Part shown: in pieces, positions 12,209 through 24,396 of the stretch
How positions within the stretch are numbered: the stretch's first letter is position 1
Layout of the letters: every line of letters starts with the position of its first letter
Assembly (NCBI GenBank): GCA_002914845.1
Contig: JXTC01000006.1
Coordinates: 2,166,671 to 2,230,670, forward strand
Origin: Trema orientale
Lineage: Eukaryota; Streptophyta; Magnoliopsida; Rosales; Cannabaceae
Direction: 5' to 3'
Length of the DNA: 64,000 nucleotides
Notes under the pieces: generated by a model
What the model saw: only the letters and a program-made list of their open reading frames with translations
Told to the model about the DNA's origin: nothing
Database searches by the model: none
Made by a program: the position numbers and the translations under genes

Positions 12209-13105
12209 AAAAATTATCCATATCAAGGTTCCTTTTATAAAAAAAAAACAAAAACAAAACGTCTCCGAAAAATAGTAGTAATTAACACATTGTTAATATT
12301 GTTAATCATCAAAATAGTTAAAAATAGTTTGGCGATTTTTTATTATTATGAAGTATCTGTAATTTAATTATGTATATTTCTTAATTGATCGTACTACTCT
12401 ATTTTGTTTAATTGAACTTTATTCTAAATAAAACTTACAATTTTTCTTTTCCACATGAGATTATAGAATATGGTTTTTAGCGTATTTGGTCCTTATATTA
12501 TTTGTAGATTGGCAAAATGATCCTTAAGTTGATTTTTTTGGCTATTAAATCCTTAAGTTTTAAAAAGTTTAGCAATTAAGTCCTTTTTGTTTATTGATAT
12601 TAAAATTTTCATGAAATTGAACATGTTTAAGTTAAATTATTTCAATAACATTAATTAGCTTGGAAGGGAAATAGAAAGAAATTTTAAGAGAAATTTTAAC
12701 TTTTTGAGAATTTCTATTTTTTAATTTTTTATATTATGTTGTGAAATGTTGTTAATTTTTAGTTATTTTTCGTCCAATTCTAACTAATATCAATAAAATA
12801 CTAATTTTGACATTCAAAAACCTTACATGTGACTTGAACTCAATTGCCAAAAATAATAACTCAGGAATTATTTTGCTAATCACGAAAAACATAGGGGCTA
12901 GTCATGCCAAAAACTCTATAGGATATAAGAGTTTAATATTTTATTTAAAAATAGTTCAAAAAAGTTGTTTTCTGCGAAACATCATGGGTATATTTTGCAT
13001 TGTTTTTATATTCACAGACAACAATTTTTAAAAGCAACAAATTTAGAAAATGATAAAATATTGTTTTTATTATTTTCTAAAGAAAAAAAGAAGTAAAATT
13101 ATTAC
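12209..13105. other. AT-rich intergenic stretch
   Basis: No gene was recognised. The part at 12485-12600 contains phrases such as TTTGGTCCTTATATT, ATGATCCTTAAGT and AATTAAGTCCTTTTT, a spaced motif common in eroded plant repeats, but no ends could be defined. Confidence 0.4.
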
Positions 13106-13625
13106 TCATGATTTTCTCTCTTCAATTTTTGTTTTGTCATTCTCTCTTTAAATTTGTTCCTCCTTATTCTCTCTTACAATTTTCTCCGTTTCTCTCGAAA
13201 TAGTTTTCTCTCTCTTTAATTATGTCTCGTCATTCTTTTCTTATTTTCTCTCCTCTTACACTCTCATGACTCTCCCCTTCCTCATTTTTAATCATGTCTT
13301 CCTTTTCTTCTTTTTCCCCCATAGCTTTGTTTGTCGTCATTTTTGCTTACGAGTTTCTCTCTCCTAATCTTTCATGATATTCTCCTTCAACATTCTCTCT
13401 AGTATATTTTTTATTTTCTCATTTTCTCTAATGTCTCTGTTTATTTCTTCTCTCTTATGGTATTTTTTCAATGTTATTTCTCTCTCTTGATTTTCTCTTT
13501 TTTCCTTTATCTTGTATCTTTCTCTTGTTTCATTCTATGGTCACTTGACTTTCTTTCTCTTTATTCTTCATTTTCATTATTTTATCATGATTTTCTCTAT
13601 TCTTGTAACTATCTCTCATAATTGT
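13106..13625 (+). repeat. Pyrimidine-rich (TTCTCTC)n tract
   Basis: About 500 bp of the plus strand is dominated by T and C with the recurring words TTTTCTCTC, ATTTTCTCT and CATTCTCTC. It is a degenerate simple repeat rather than a uniform microsatellite, and it separates the AT-rich left part from the local duplication. An (AT)n run follows at about 13641-13660. Confidence 0.7.
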
Positions 13626-13914
13626 CCTTTTATAATCTAGTTATATATATATATATATTTTTTCAACAAGCTAATCTTAGAATTTGCCAAACACATATAT
13701 CTTATTCTTTGAAAACAAAAACGAATAATTATTATTGTATTCATATCTAAAAACATGATCATACAGGTCGGCTTGGATATAGTATATAATTCTCTTTATA
13801 AGTTTATAGCGTAACCTAAAATATAAAGACAATATTAGGGAGATATATGTGTATATATATGTCTTTCAATATAGGGTGGGAATTTATAATTAAAACCATA
13901 GTACTAGAAGGGAG

Positions 13915-16302
13915 TGTCACGACCCAAAATCCACGCCAGTGGCAGAAAAAGAATTTTACTAAGATGAAAAATTCCTTAATTTATTTTAAAAAGGTCTTAA
14001 ACGTTTCAGTTTTATAAACAGTCCATTTAAATACAATGTTTGGAATTTTATCCCGTGAACCTCTTCCACAGTTTATAAATACCATTAAACTTAGATCAAA
14101 TAGTAATTGAAAAACATAAATCAAATTTAAGTTCAAATATCATTATCATCCACAACGAATATCAAATATCAGAATGGCATAAATAAGTTCACAGATTTAG
14201 TAGAAAGTAGTAATTTTGGTTCAATATTAAAACAAAATCCAAACAATTCAAACGTCACAACAACAAGCTTCTAGCATTACCAAGACAACAAACTATAGTC
14301 AGAGATAGCCTCTTAATCCTCTTGATTACCCAAGTCGCACTGAACACCACCTGAGGAAGGAAAGTAGGGGGGTGAGCATGAAATACCTAGTAGGAAAATA
14401 ATTATGGCAAATAATTTAGTGATGGAAAGTTCTTGCATAGTTAGTTTAAATCTCAAAACATACTTATATATATATAATCCAAACTGATAATCCACATATA
14501 TATATATGTATAAAGCAGTATAATCAAAACCATTCAATTGATATGCACATGACACAAATTAACCTATACTCATGAGCTTTCATCCTCTCATCTGTGGAAA
14601 CCCAGGATGATGGCACTAAGTGTGCCTAATAGCCTACCTGGCACCTAAGCCCATAACCAAAGGGGATACCCATGTGTTGCCTACCAAACCTGGAGGGGCA
14701 ACTGAATTGCCTGTGCTTGCTAAATAGAGAAGTAATCAGAAGAAACAAACCCTGCGAAGGTTTACGGACTCTACACTGATGGTAGGGTATGTAGCGCCAC
14801 ACTGTAAACCCATGATGTTAACACGGTACTCATGTATAATCTTATAATACGTGCAATACAGAATTGAAAAATAAAAATAATCGTTCTCTAGTTTTCCAAT
14901 AAAATAAGCATACAAAGTTTTATAGAAAAACGGGCAGCATAACGAACCTATTTTTGATATATCCAAAAATAACTTGCACTCAGAAATATCCCAGAACAAT
15001 ACAATATATATTTCATATAATCAAATTCCATCATAGATATTCAAATAGGTCTAAAATCACAATTGTCATCATATGTTTGAGAAAGTAAGTTTTATTCAAT
15101 AACGATGTAAAATGGAGGTAACCAAATCCCAACCTCACTAGAATAGTGATACGATGCTATTGAATCCTTAAGGTGTCATTGGACGATCGCTCGAGGGTCG
15201 GGGACCAATTTTAAATCCTCAATCGTTCTCTCGTGAAAAACTAACTTCTCAACAAAGCTTCAAATCTAGAAACAGACCTCTTCACTGAATTTCTAGTGTC
15301 AAAAATAACTAGTTAGACTAGACATATAACTCGTCCAATTTAGGTTCGAACCGAAACTTGACTGGTGGCAAGCAAAATGAGGTAAATCTTAGCCATTTGA
15401 TTTTTTTTTTCGTGCTGGTCAGCAAATATAGTCAATATATATATATATATCAAACTTTTCTATTTTATGAATACATTCCAAAAATAACATTAAAAACACA
15501 ATCTAATGGCCGGATCAAAAATTCAAACCTTAAACTCAAATAACTCAAAAATAGCAACTTTCAAACCGTACAATATGGGATTGTGAAATATACTTTGATG
15601 ATCCTTACGACGAGACGAATCCAACGAATCTAGCTTGAGGTCAAATGGTGTCCAGAATGCTCGTTGGCGGTCAAAAACATTCACAGCTTCTCGAGCTTGT
15701 CGTTGGCATTCTAGTGGCTATGATGACCAGAGGAGCTCGGCGGCGTCCAGCTGGCATTGAAGTGGAGCTGCGCGGGATAGTGACCGAAGCTGCTGCATGC
15801 GAGGACTGGTGCTGGCGGCCGAAACGAGAGGGAGTAGAGGGAGAGAGATGCCGTCGGGTGGAGGGAAGGAGAGAAGAGAGAGAGGGGAAAATAAAGGGTC
15901 ACGTGGCCTTTTAATGGGGACTGTGAAAATTGCACAATAATCCCCTATTTTTCAAAATTCTCACCTTAGTCTTTCAAAATAGTACAATTTAGTCCCTGCT
16001 TCTTAAAATTTTTGCAACTTAGTCCCTTTATTAATTAATCTGAAAATCATTAAAATGAACAATGGATAATACTAGTTGTATCAAAATTTGTACCAAATTT
16101 TTAATACCAACACATGTGGCATTTGAGTTGGCACAATTTAATTGGTGTATTAAAACTCATCACAAATAAATTAATCATATTCACCAATTGAATATTGCCA
16201 ACTCACATGCCACATGTGTTGTTATTAAAAATTTGGTAGAAATTTTATACACTTCATATTATCTAATGACCAAAATACCCCTTGAAAATTTGGAGTTTTA
16301 TA
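13915..16302 (+). mobile_element. Solo LTR, TGTCACGAC family, copy A
   Basis: It begins TGTCACGACCCAAAATCCAC and ends GGAGTTTTATA, the same kind of end as copy B (TTTTTATA). It contains the family blocks in order: CACCTGAGG..GGTGAGCAT, a CCCAACCTCACTAG segment, ACTGGTGGCAAGCAAAATGAG, then a GC-rich core (about 15600-15900). No internal retroelement sequence lies beside it, so it is a solo LTR left by recombination between two LTRs. It is interrupted by a MITE at 16064-16264. The matching unoccupied site is at about 20000-20020. Flanks GGGAG and AGGGG are a poor TSD match. Family type (probably gypsy) is inferred. Confidence 0.8.
16064..16264. mobile_element. MITE (copy 2) nested in solo LTR A
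   Basis: It starts GGATAATACTAGTTGTATCA and ends ACTTCATATTATCT, and its body matches copy 1 at 10793-10994 in inverted orientation (GAGTTGGCACAATTTAATTG precedes the AT-rich centre here). Flanks AATGAACAA and AATGACCAA form a 9 bp TSD with one mismatch. The other LTR copies lack it at this point, so it inserted after LTR A. Confidence 0.8.
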
Positions 16303-17438
16303 AGGGGTCTCTGGTTACCAATTATGTTAAATGTACAACTACAATTTATTTATATATTAAAATGAGAATTCTATTAAATTGAGAACAATAATTTTCCTAG
16401 CCCACAAAATGGGATCCCAATCACCACGTGCGAAAGTAAACTTGTCGTTTTGCATATACCCACACATCGAAATAATTAATTGAAAGTGACTGATCAACTA
16501 CCATATATAGACAATGTTCTAGTAGATTCGTGGTCAATCGATCATTAATATTTTTTTTTTGAATAAATGAATAATAATTTGTCGTATTAAAATGTAACAT
16601 GCTTTTCAATGGGTCGGCCGCATTAAGTCCGTAGACCAGCTTGATGGTCCATGTCTCTACTCCAAATATGTTACTAATTTACAATAAGTGATGGTCCATC
16701 TGCTATCTAGGTAAGTCACTTCTCAACAACCACACTCTAAAAATAATTTCATAAAAAATAAATATGAAAACAAAGAAATAAAAATTGTAAACATATATGC
16801 AAACCAGGGGGTACGGATTCTCTTAGATAAGTGATAATTCACGATTCTGGTACGAGGAGTATACATAAAGAAAAGGGACATGGGTCGCAAGACAAATAGT
16901 TCATGTGCATAAATTATACAAAATATGTGTGCAAACTTTTACGGTGAACTTTCAACTAGTTGAGCTTAATTTCTACGCAGCATGATCACTTGCTGTAATA
17001 AAACTCAAGTACAAAATCCAAAGAGATTAATAGAAATCTAAAAGAAGTGTATGCATGTATAATGCTTCGGTTACATATAGGCCCTCTAATCTGACTTTGA
17101 GATATGTGATCATAATTTTTCAAATAATTCCTTAACTGCTCACAGTGACTTTAAACCTTTTGAGCTGCAATAACTACCAGATTAAAGTAATAGGTAACAA
17201 TAGAATTACGGATTATTATAGGGATAATATTAACAAAAAAAAAAATCACCACTTTTAGTGTTTTATAAAAAAAAGCTCATACCTTTTCATTTATATCAAA
17301 TTAAACGTTCAATTTATGTTTTCCTATCATATAACATCGCATGCATACATTTAGTCAAAATTAGAACTTTAGTTTTCTAAAAAAGACAATTTTATCATTT
17401 GAACTCATAAAATATACATTAAGAATACTAACTATTGA
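16303..17438 (+). repeat. Local duplication, copy 1
   Basis: It is homologous to 20012-21115 at high similarity; shared blocks include CCCAATCACCACGT, GCTGATCAA-like, AGCTTGATGGTCCAT, GTGATGGTCCATCTGCTATC and GGTACGAGG. The piece left of LTR A (13890-13914, AAACCATAGTACTAGAA) belongs to the same unit. The copy stops at GAATACTAACTATTGA, where truncated LTR D begins. No coding sequence was recognised in it. Confidence 0.85.
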
Positions 17439-19801
17439 GGTCGACGAAGCTCCGGCCAAGACCTTCCTTGACCTCCGTCGAGGACTTCTCGGCAGCCACC
17501 GTAGCCTGTCGAGCTGCTAGGGCGCGAGAAGAAATCCAATCTCTCTTGAGTCCTCTCCAACACTTCTCAGCCACCAATATCCAGCGAGAAAGCTCCGGTG
17601 AGCATTTGAATTTCTTTTGTAGTTTTTGTAACAAAATTGTGGTATTTTTATAATTATTGTTGTGGAACAATTATTTTATCCGAGATAATTATATGAGGTG
17701 AAAGAGGATTAAAAATCATAATAATTACCGTTGGTAGAAATTAAAATGATATCCGAAAATATGTTAATTTTTGAATTAAAAATGTGGTATTTTTCTAATT
17801 CAGAATGAAAAGTTCTATTTTCGCAAAACTACAAAGTATTGGACTAGAGTATACTACTATTCAGTTTGGGCCTTGAACTGAGATTAGAAAACTATTACTT
17901 TCCGAAATGTTACTGCAAAAATGATATTTTTAATAAATAACCAGTGAAGTTGATGCTTTTTCAAATATTTTCGAAAGTTATTTTTTCCTAAATAATTCTG
18001 TGATTATAATATTTATTGAAATATTTTAGAAAAGTAATATTTTTGTAAATAATCAACAAAGATGATATTTTTTTAAATACTTTGGAAAGAGTGGATGTTT
18101 TCAAATTAATTCTAAAAAGATACATTTTTGTAATTCTCGGATCTAAAGCCCGTTTAAGGCTTGGGAACTCGAAATTGAATTCTGATTTTAAATTTGGATT
18201 TAATGAGGTCGAGAAACAAGTTTTGATATACAATATCATCATGTTTCGAAATGACACAAATTTCAAAGCTCGTGAAGAATACAATTTTGCGTGCTACGGG
18301 CCGGTCCCGCACCGGGACCCACTTGTGACAAATTATATGTCTAACCTAGCATTTTTGGATGCTTTGAATTCAGTGGCTGTGTTTCTCCGTTTGAGTCTCC
18401 GGTAGAAAAGTCACTTTTCCAAGTGGATTTACCAAGATCCTGAAGCGGCCGTTCGAACACTCAAATCATGACCAACGGAAGATTCATCGAGCGTCTTTAG
18501 CTTGGTATAGCTATAATATTGAGGTAGGTATTTAATTACCTTATTTTATACTTGATTTGATTTATAATTACATTATAATAGATGTATAAAAAATCATGGT
18601 TTATGCAATGGTATAATAATTTTGGAAAAATATTAGATTATACTAGGATTGAACTGTATGGATTTTTATACATATTTTTAAATTGTGATTATGGGATAAT
18701 ACAGCGGTATGCTGCCCATGTTATAGTAAATTCCAGAATAATGCCAACTAGGATTTTAAAGCATGATTTGAGTAATTCCTTGATGCATAGTTATTATGAA
18801 TTATTAAATATTGTACATACCACAGGATCACACAAAGGATACGTCTTAGGCATTGCAGTGTTTAGTGGGCGGTTAGTATCCCTGCCTTTGGTGAGAGCTC
18901 GTAGACTCGCATAGAGTCTTCTCATTACTCTCACTATATAGGTATAGGCATTCAGTTGCCCTTCTGATTCGATAGGTATAGACACATGGGTGTCCCTCCA
19001 GTTTTCTGGGACAGGTGTTAGGTAGAAAGTATTTAGTACACGTAGTACGAGTTACTTTGGTTCGTGATGAGAGGATGTGAGCTCATGGAATGAGATAGTT
19101 TATGATATGTATAACGATATGGTTTTAGCTTTGGTTTTGAATATGTGAATATTTTGGATGTCAATTATTTTATAAACTTGGTTTATAAATAGATTTTAGA
19201 AAAGAAATTAACCATACAGGTTTGGTAAAATTGCATCCATTTAAAAAAATAATTACTGAGTATATGAATGCTCACCCTTCTATTTCTCCCACTTTCAGGT
19301 ATTAGTCTATTTGAGGTAGTCATTCCGATAGTCTGACAAGTTGCATAGCTTGTACTTACTTTCTCCACTCCTCTTTCTTGGCGGGCATTTGTACTCTATT
19401 AATTTTCTTTCCTTGTGCAATTATTTAGCTAAGATTAATGAATATACTAAGTGGATGTATGAGGATGATTTTATTATTAATTTGAAAACTTGACTCTTTG
19501 TAAATTATTTTGGATATTGGACTAAAATTTTTAGTTAAACTCAATTTACCCAAAAATTTATGATTTCTCATTGAGTATCCGAAATAAATAATTAGAAATT
19601 TTCTTAAACTTTAACGGTTATTTTTCTAGAGTAAGTTAAAATTACTAAGAGTTTTAATGATTATGTAATTTATAAAAATTTGAGGATCTCATTGAAATTA
19701 TTTGATACTTGAGATCTTCTAATTTTCGTAAAATTTAATATTATATTTTATTTTCAATTGAAATTACTAAAAGTTACGGTTTTAGATTTCTAGTCGTGAC
19801 A
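17439..19801 (-). mobile_element. Truncated LTR, TGTCACGAC family, copy D
   Basis: On the minus strand it begins TGTCACGACTAG at 19801. It shares with copies C and E the blocks CCCTACCTC-like, CATTTTTGGATGCTTTGAAT and the GC-rich segment with CTCCGGTGAGCAT. Compared with copy C, about 0.45 kb is missing at the 3' end, at the junction with duplication copy 1. No internal retroelement sequence is attached. Confidence 0.75.
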
Positions 19802-19987
19802 GTTTTGCACAATTAAAGTTGATCACGCACGTCTTTTATGGTAAAAAGTAGAGTGAGAAAAGTATTAAATAATTGATATTGACTTTTATTATTTTTTGCT
19901 AACTACTTAATTTATGGTAGCCAGAATGAATTAGCAGCTAAACAAAAAATACGTATAGATATGTTAAAAAAATACTTACTGGACTGG

Positions 19988-21115
19988 TTAAAATCATAGT
20001 ACTAGAGGGGAGTCTCTGGTTACATGTTAAATATACAACCTGTATTTATTTATATATATTTGAGTGAGAATTCTATTAAAATGGAAAAAAATAATTTTCC
20101 TAGCCTTCAAAATGGGGATCCCAATCACCACGTACGAAATTAAACTTGTTGTTTTCCATATGCCCACACATTGAAATAATTACTTGAAAGTAGCTGATCA
20201 ATTTCCATATATATATATAGCTGATCATTTTCCATATTTGTCGTATTAAAGTGCAACATTCTTTTCAATAGGTCGGCCAAATTAGTCTAGACAGCTTGAT
20301 GGTCCATTTCTCTACTCCAAATATATTACGAATTTACAATAAGTGATGGTCCATCTGCTATCTAGGCAAGTCACTTCTCAACAACCACCCTCCAAAAATA
20401 ATTTCATGAAAAATAAATATGAAAACAAAGAAATAAAAATTGTAAACATATATACAAATCAGGGGGTAGGATTCACTTGGATAGCTCGTAATTCACGATT
20501 CTGGTACGAGGGGTATACATAAAGAAAAGGGACACGAGTCGCTAGACAAATAGTTCATATGCATAAATTAATTCATACATAATATATGTGCAAATTTTTT
20601 ACGGTGAACTTTCAACTAATTGAGCTTTGCAGAATGTTTCTACGCAACAAGATTGCTCGTTCTAATAGAGCTCAAGTGCAAAATCCAAACAAATTAAAAA
20701 AAAATCTAAAGAAAGTTTATGCATGAATAATGCTTCGGTTACATTTTTTCTGACTTTGAGATATGTCATCATATTCTTTTCAAATAATCCCAATAATCCC
20801 TTACCTGCTCTCAGTGACCTCTGTACTTTCTGAGCTGCAATAACTACCAAATTAAAGCAATAAGCAACAATAGAATTATAGATTATTATAGGGATAATAT
20901 TAGCGAAAAAAAAAAAATCACCACTTCAAGTGTTTTATAAAAAAAAAAAAGCTCATATCTTTTCATTTATATCAAATTAAACATTCAGTTTGTATTTTTC
21001 TATCATATAACATCGAACTCATACATTTAGTCAAAATTAGAAATTTAGTTTCTTAAAAACGACAATTTTATCTTTTGAACTCATAAAATATATATTAAGA
21101 ATATTAACTATTGAA
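19988..21115 (+). repeat. Local duplication, copy 2 (empty site for LTR A)
   Basis: It reads AAAATCATAGTACTAGAGGG and continues without interruption into AGTCTCTGGTTACATG, exactly where copy 1 has the 2.4 kb LTR A. It ends at GAATATTAACTATTGAAG. It therefore preserves the pre-insertion arrangement. Confidence 0.85.
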
Positions 21116-21971
21116 GCCAATTATTAAAAAACTAATAATTTAAGCGAAAATAATTATTATTAAAAATAAAAAATTTTATCATTATTTTTGTTTAAAACAT
21201 TTAATTGTTTAGAATAATTTAAACTTATTTTAGTTTTAATAATTATTATTTTCAGTTAAAATGATTAAAAAAACAAAAACGAAAAAAATGATTTTTTTCT
21301 TAATTTTTAAATTCATTCTCTCTCACTCTTTTTTTTTTTAAAAAAAATCTTAATTGATTTGAATAATTTAAACTCTTGACAAAAACAAAACTAGAATTTT
21401 TCTATCTTTTTCATTTTTTGTTTTTTGAAATTGTTTTGAATAGTTGAAAGTCTTTTTACTTTAATAATTATTGTTTTCACTTAAAATATTTAAAAAAAAA
21501 AAAGAAAAAAAGACAAGAGTAATTGGGTTTCAATATTTATTAGTCTTAATATATGTTTTAAGAGTTTAAGGGTAAAATTAACTTTTTCAACAAATTAAAG
21601 TTCCAATTTTTGACTAAGTGTGTGGGCCTAGTTCTATTAGATAGGAGAATGCAAATTGAATATTTAATTTGATATAAATGAAAATGTGAAGATTTTTTAG
21701 ATAAAACACTAATGGTAGTGAGTTTTTTCCTCTTAAATATTACCCCACATAATTCAGCATCATTTTTACTTTGTTGTGACATTTTAAAATATAAAATAAT
21801 TATAAAGTTCAGAATGTACGAGTATTCTTTTTTTTTTTCAACATCTAATTAAGTAACCTTTGTTTAAATTTGTTTATAAACTTTTTACTTGGGGTAATTT
21901 AAATAATGCGCAACTATAAAGGGCTCCCAAGTGAGGAGAGGAGTCACATATGGACCACTTAAGTCCCAAGC
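21116..21971. other. AT-rich intergenic stretch
   Basis: No gene was recognised. Poly-A/poly-T runs dominate 21240-21500, consistent with eroded non-coding DNA. Confidence 0.45.
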
Positions 21972-21976
21972 TCTCC

Positions 21977-23881
21977 TGTCACGACCCAAATCCTGGGCCA
22001 GTGGCAGAAGAGGAATTTCACAAATGGAAATTTATAATTTATTTTAGAAAGTTTTAGAAACTACAATTCTTTAGAAAAACGACAACTAGTTTAAAAATGA
22101 CAGCTTATGTAAAAGTTTACAAAAATAGTTCAAATTGTGAATTCCCATAGTTTGTGATCACCACTAGATATAAACTGTTAATAATAGTAATAAAACATAC
22201 ATATGCATCACTATTGTCATCACAAGTAGGCATAATAGATAATACAGGCTAAGTCTAAAATATGAGTCTTAAATGTTATTACAATTTCTAAATGAGTTAC
22301 TAAGTAGTTACTAACTACTAAACTAGTAATAATCTTCTAATCCTAGTCACTCCGCTCCGGAGTTGCCCAAGTCACACTGTACACCACCTGAGAGGGAAAA
22401 GATAAGGAGTGAGCATTTACATGCTCAGTAGGAATTCAATTACCTTTTTGGTATGAATGCAACTTTTCAAACCTGCATAAAAATCATACAAACCAATCCC
22501 AGAACAATCCAGTATATCACAATAGTTCACAAGTTCTCCAAAGTTCCAATCAAATCGTTGAAATCTATCAAAATTGACAATTTTAAGAAATAGGTCATAA
22601 TGCACATTTTAAATCAAAATAAGTATAAGACCTGGTAATTGAACCCCTACCTCGCCTGAATATCTAGATTAAACTATCGACGCTCGTAGATTTTCCAGTT
22701 CGTCACCCAATCGCTCGGAGGGTCGTTTCGGGATCCTGTGAGCTAACTTTGAGGGTTGACTTTCTAAACGAAGCTCAAATTGCGAAATGGAGTTTACGAA
22801 TAGATTCAGAGCACCCAAAAACATTGGGTTAGACATATAATTCAATCAATTTGGGCCTCGAGCCCGTGGCACGCAAATCGAGGTAAAATCTTGAGCCTCG
22901 TGTCTCGGATTTCGTGCCACCTAAAAACCTATTGATGTTTTATATCCAAACTTGTCTCTTGATCTTAGTCTATTTTCGAAGTCCAATTTCAATTTCGTGG
23001 CCTCTAACTCGAGTTTGGACTTAATTAGAAACTAATTAGAAAAGTTACAAAAATATCATTTTTTCAAAATATTTAGATAAATGTCACAAATTTCTGATTA
23101 GTTCTTCTCCAAATCCCTTCATCCATTTTCCATAAATCTACCACCCATTCTCCTATCTTAAACCACATTTTCATCCTTCAAAGTTTCACGAGCATAATGA
23201 ACATTTGAAAAATAATTGCACAAATACCATTTTTCATGACGAAAATGCCATAAAAACTTTTAAATGCTCACCGGAACTTCTTGGCCGAAAATTGGCGGTG
23301 GAGGGTCGACCCATGTAGGAGGAAGTTTGGGCTTCGATTTGGTGGCAGTGGGTGGCGGCTAAGGGCGGCGGAAGGCCGGATTCTGGCCGCGAAACACGCG
23401 GCTTGTGCGTGTGAACTGCGCTACTTTGCATGCAATTTCCGGCGACCGGGTAGCGTGACACTGGCGGGGGAGGGGCGGCGCTGGTTCACCGGTCGGCGTG
23501 CTTCAAGGTCGGCTAGAGCTCGTGGCCGGAGAAGCACCGACGGTGGCTGGGGAAGGCTGCAAAGTGGAGGGTGCGAGAAGAAGAAGAAGAAGAAGAGGGA
23601 GAACGTGAGAGGAAGAGAGGTTTTGGGGATTTTTGGGGAAATGGTGACATGTGTCACTTATGGGCTGGTGACCCATCCTCCCAAAATTATATTATGGCCT
23701 ATTTTTCAAACTTTGTCTCCATTTAAGTCCTAAAAATTCGAATTTGATCCCAACATTGAAAATTTCTTCTACCTTGGTCTTTACCTAAAATTAATTCACA
23801 TTTTAGCAAATTTTATTTATTTTAAATTCCTAATTTTGAGAAAAGACCAAAATATCTCTTATAAAAATCAAGGTTTTTATA
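21977..23881 (+). mobile_element. Solo LTR, TGTCACGAC family, copy B
   Basis: It begins TGTCACGACCCAAATCCTGG and ends TCAAGGTTTTTATA, about 1.9 kb, with the perfect 5 bp TSD TCTCC at 21972-21976 and 23882-23886. It is a close relative of copy C in the opposite orientation: both have ACACCACCTGAGAGG, the GAGGTAAAATCTTGAGCCTCG segment and a strongly GC-rich core (about 23270-23580). No retroelement coding sequence lies inside, so it is a solo LTR. Reading frames on both strands of the GC-rich core are by-products of composition. Confidence 0.9.
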
Positions 23882-23886
23882 TCTCC

Positions 23887-24391
23887 TTAGACAGTTTAGG
23901 TCTTTTTGACATAACCCCTTGAGTTTTATATTTATTTATATCAAAACATTTTCACTTTTAAAACTTTTCATATTGAAAAACATTTGTTTAAACTTCATTC
24001 AGTCAAATATATCTTCAAGCTCAACTTAATAAAGTCATGAATGATGAAATAAAATGCCGAATTATAGATATATTTTCAAACAATATCAAGCTGACATAAT
24101 AAGAACATATGCGGAAATAATTTAATAGCAGTATTCTATAGCCCATGTCTCGCATTCATCCCCGTCTTGATTCCGGTTAACCATCAATCAAATTGAAGGT
24201 TTCTTTCCTTTAGTACCTACAGTATGAATACTCATACAACGTGAGTTTTTGCTCAACAACTACAATATAATTCTCACAAAACATTTCATTCATAAACAAA
24301 CAATCTCTTATGAAAGTTTGATTATGCTGTTTTATAAAACTATTATTTTATACTTTATTAAGATAGTATATCAATATTTTACCTCACTCTT
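23887..24391. other. LTR-like residue left of the copia insertion
   Basis: This stretch was continuous with 36024 onward before the copia element inserted. CATATGCGGAAATAATTTAA, GTACCTACAGTATGAATACT and a CATAAACAAACAATC run resemble regions of other plant LTRs, but no partner copy lies in this window, so neither family nor ends can be given. Confidence 0.35.
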
Positions 24392-24396
24392 TATTT

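Noticed and set aside
15645..15914. Open frame in the GC-rich part of LTR A
   Set aside because: Frames are open on both strands, no domain is recognisable and the copies in LTRs B and C encode unrelated peptides; the cause is GC-rich composition.
18082..18405. 107-codon reading frame in LTR D
   Set aside because: It lies wholly inside a truncated LTR whose relatives (C, E) are not open in the same frame.
23281..23733. 150-codon open frame in LTR B, Arg/Gly/Trp-rich
   Set aside because: It lies in the GC-rich LTR core, overlaps another open frame on the opposite strand, and is not conserved in the related LTR C.
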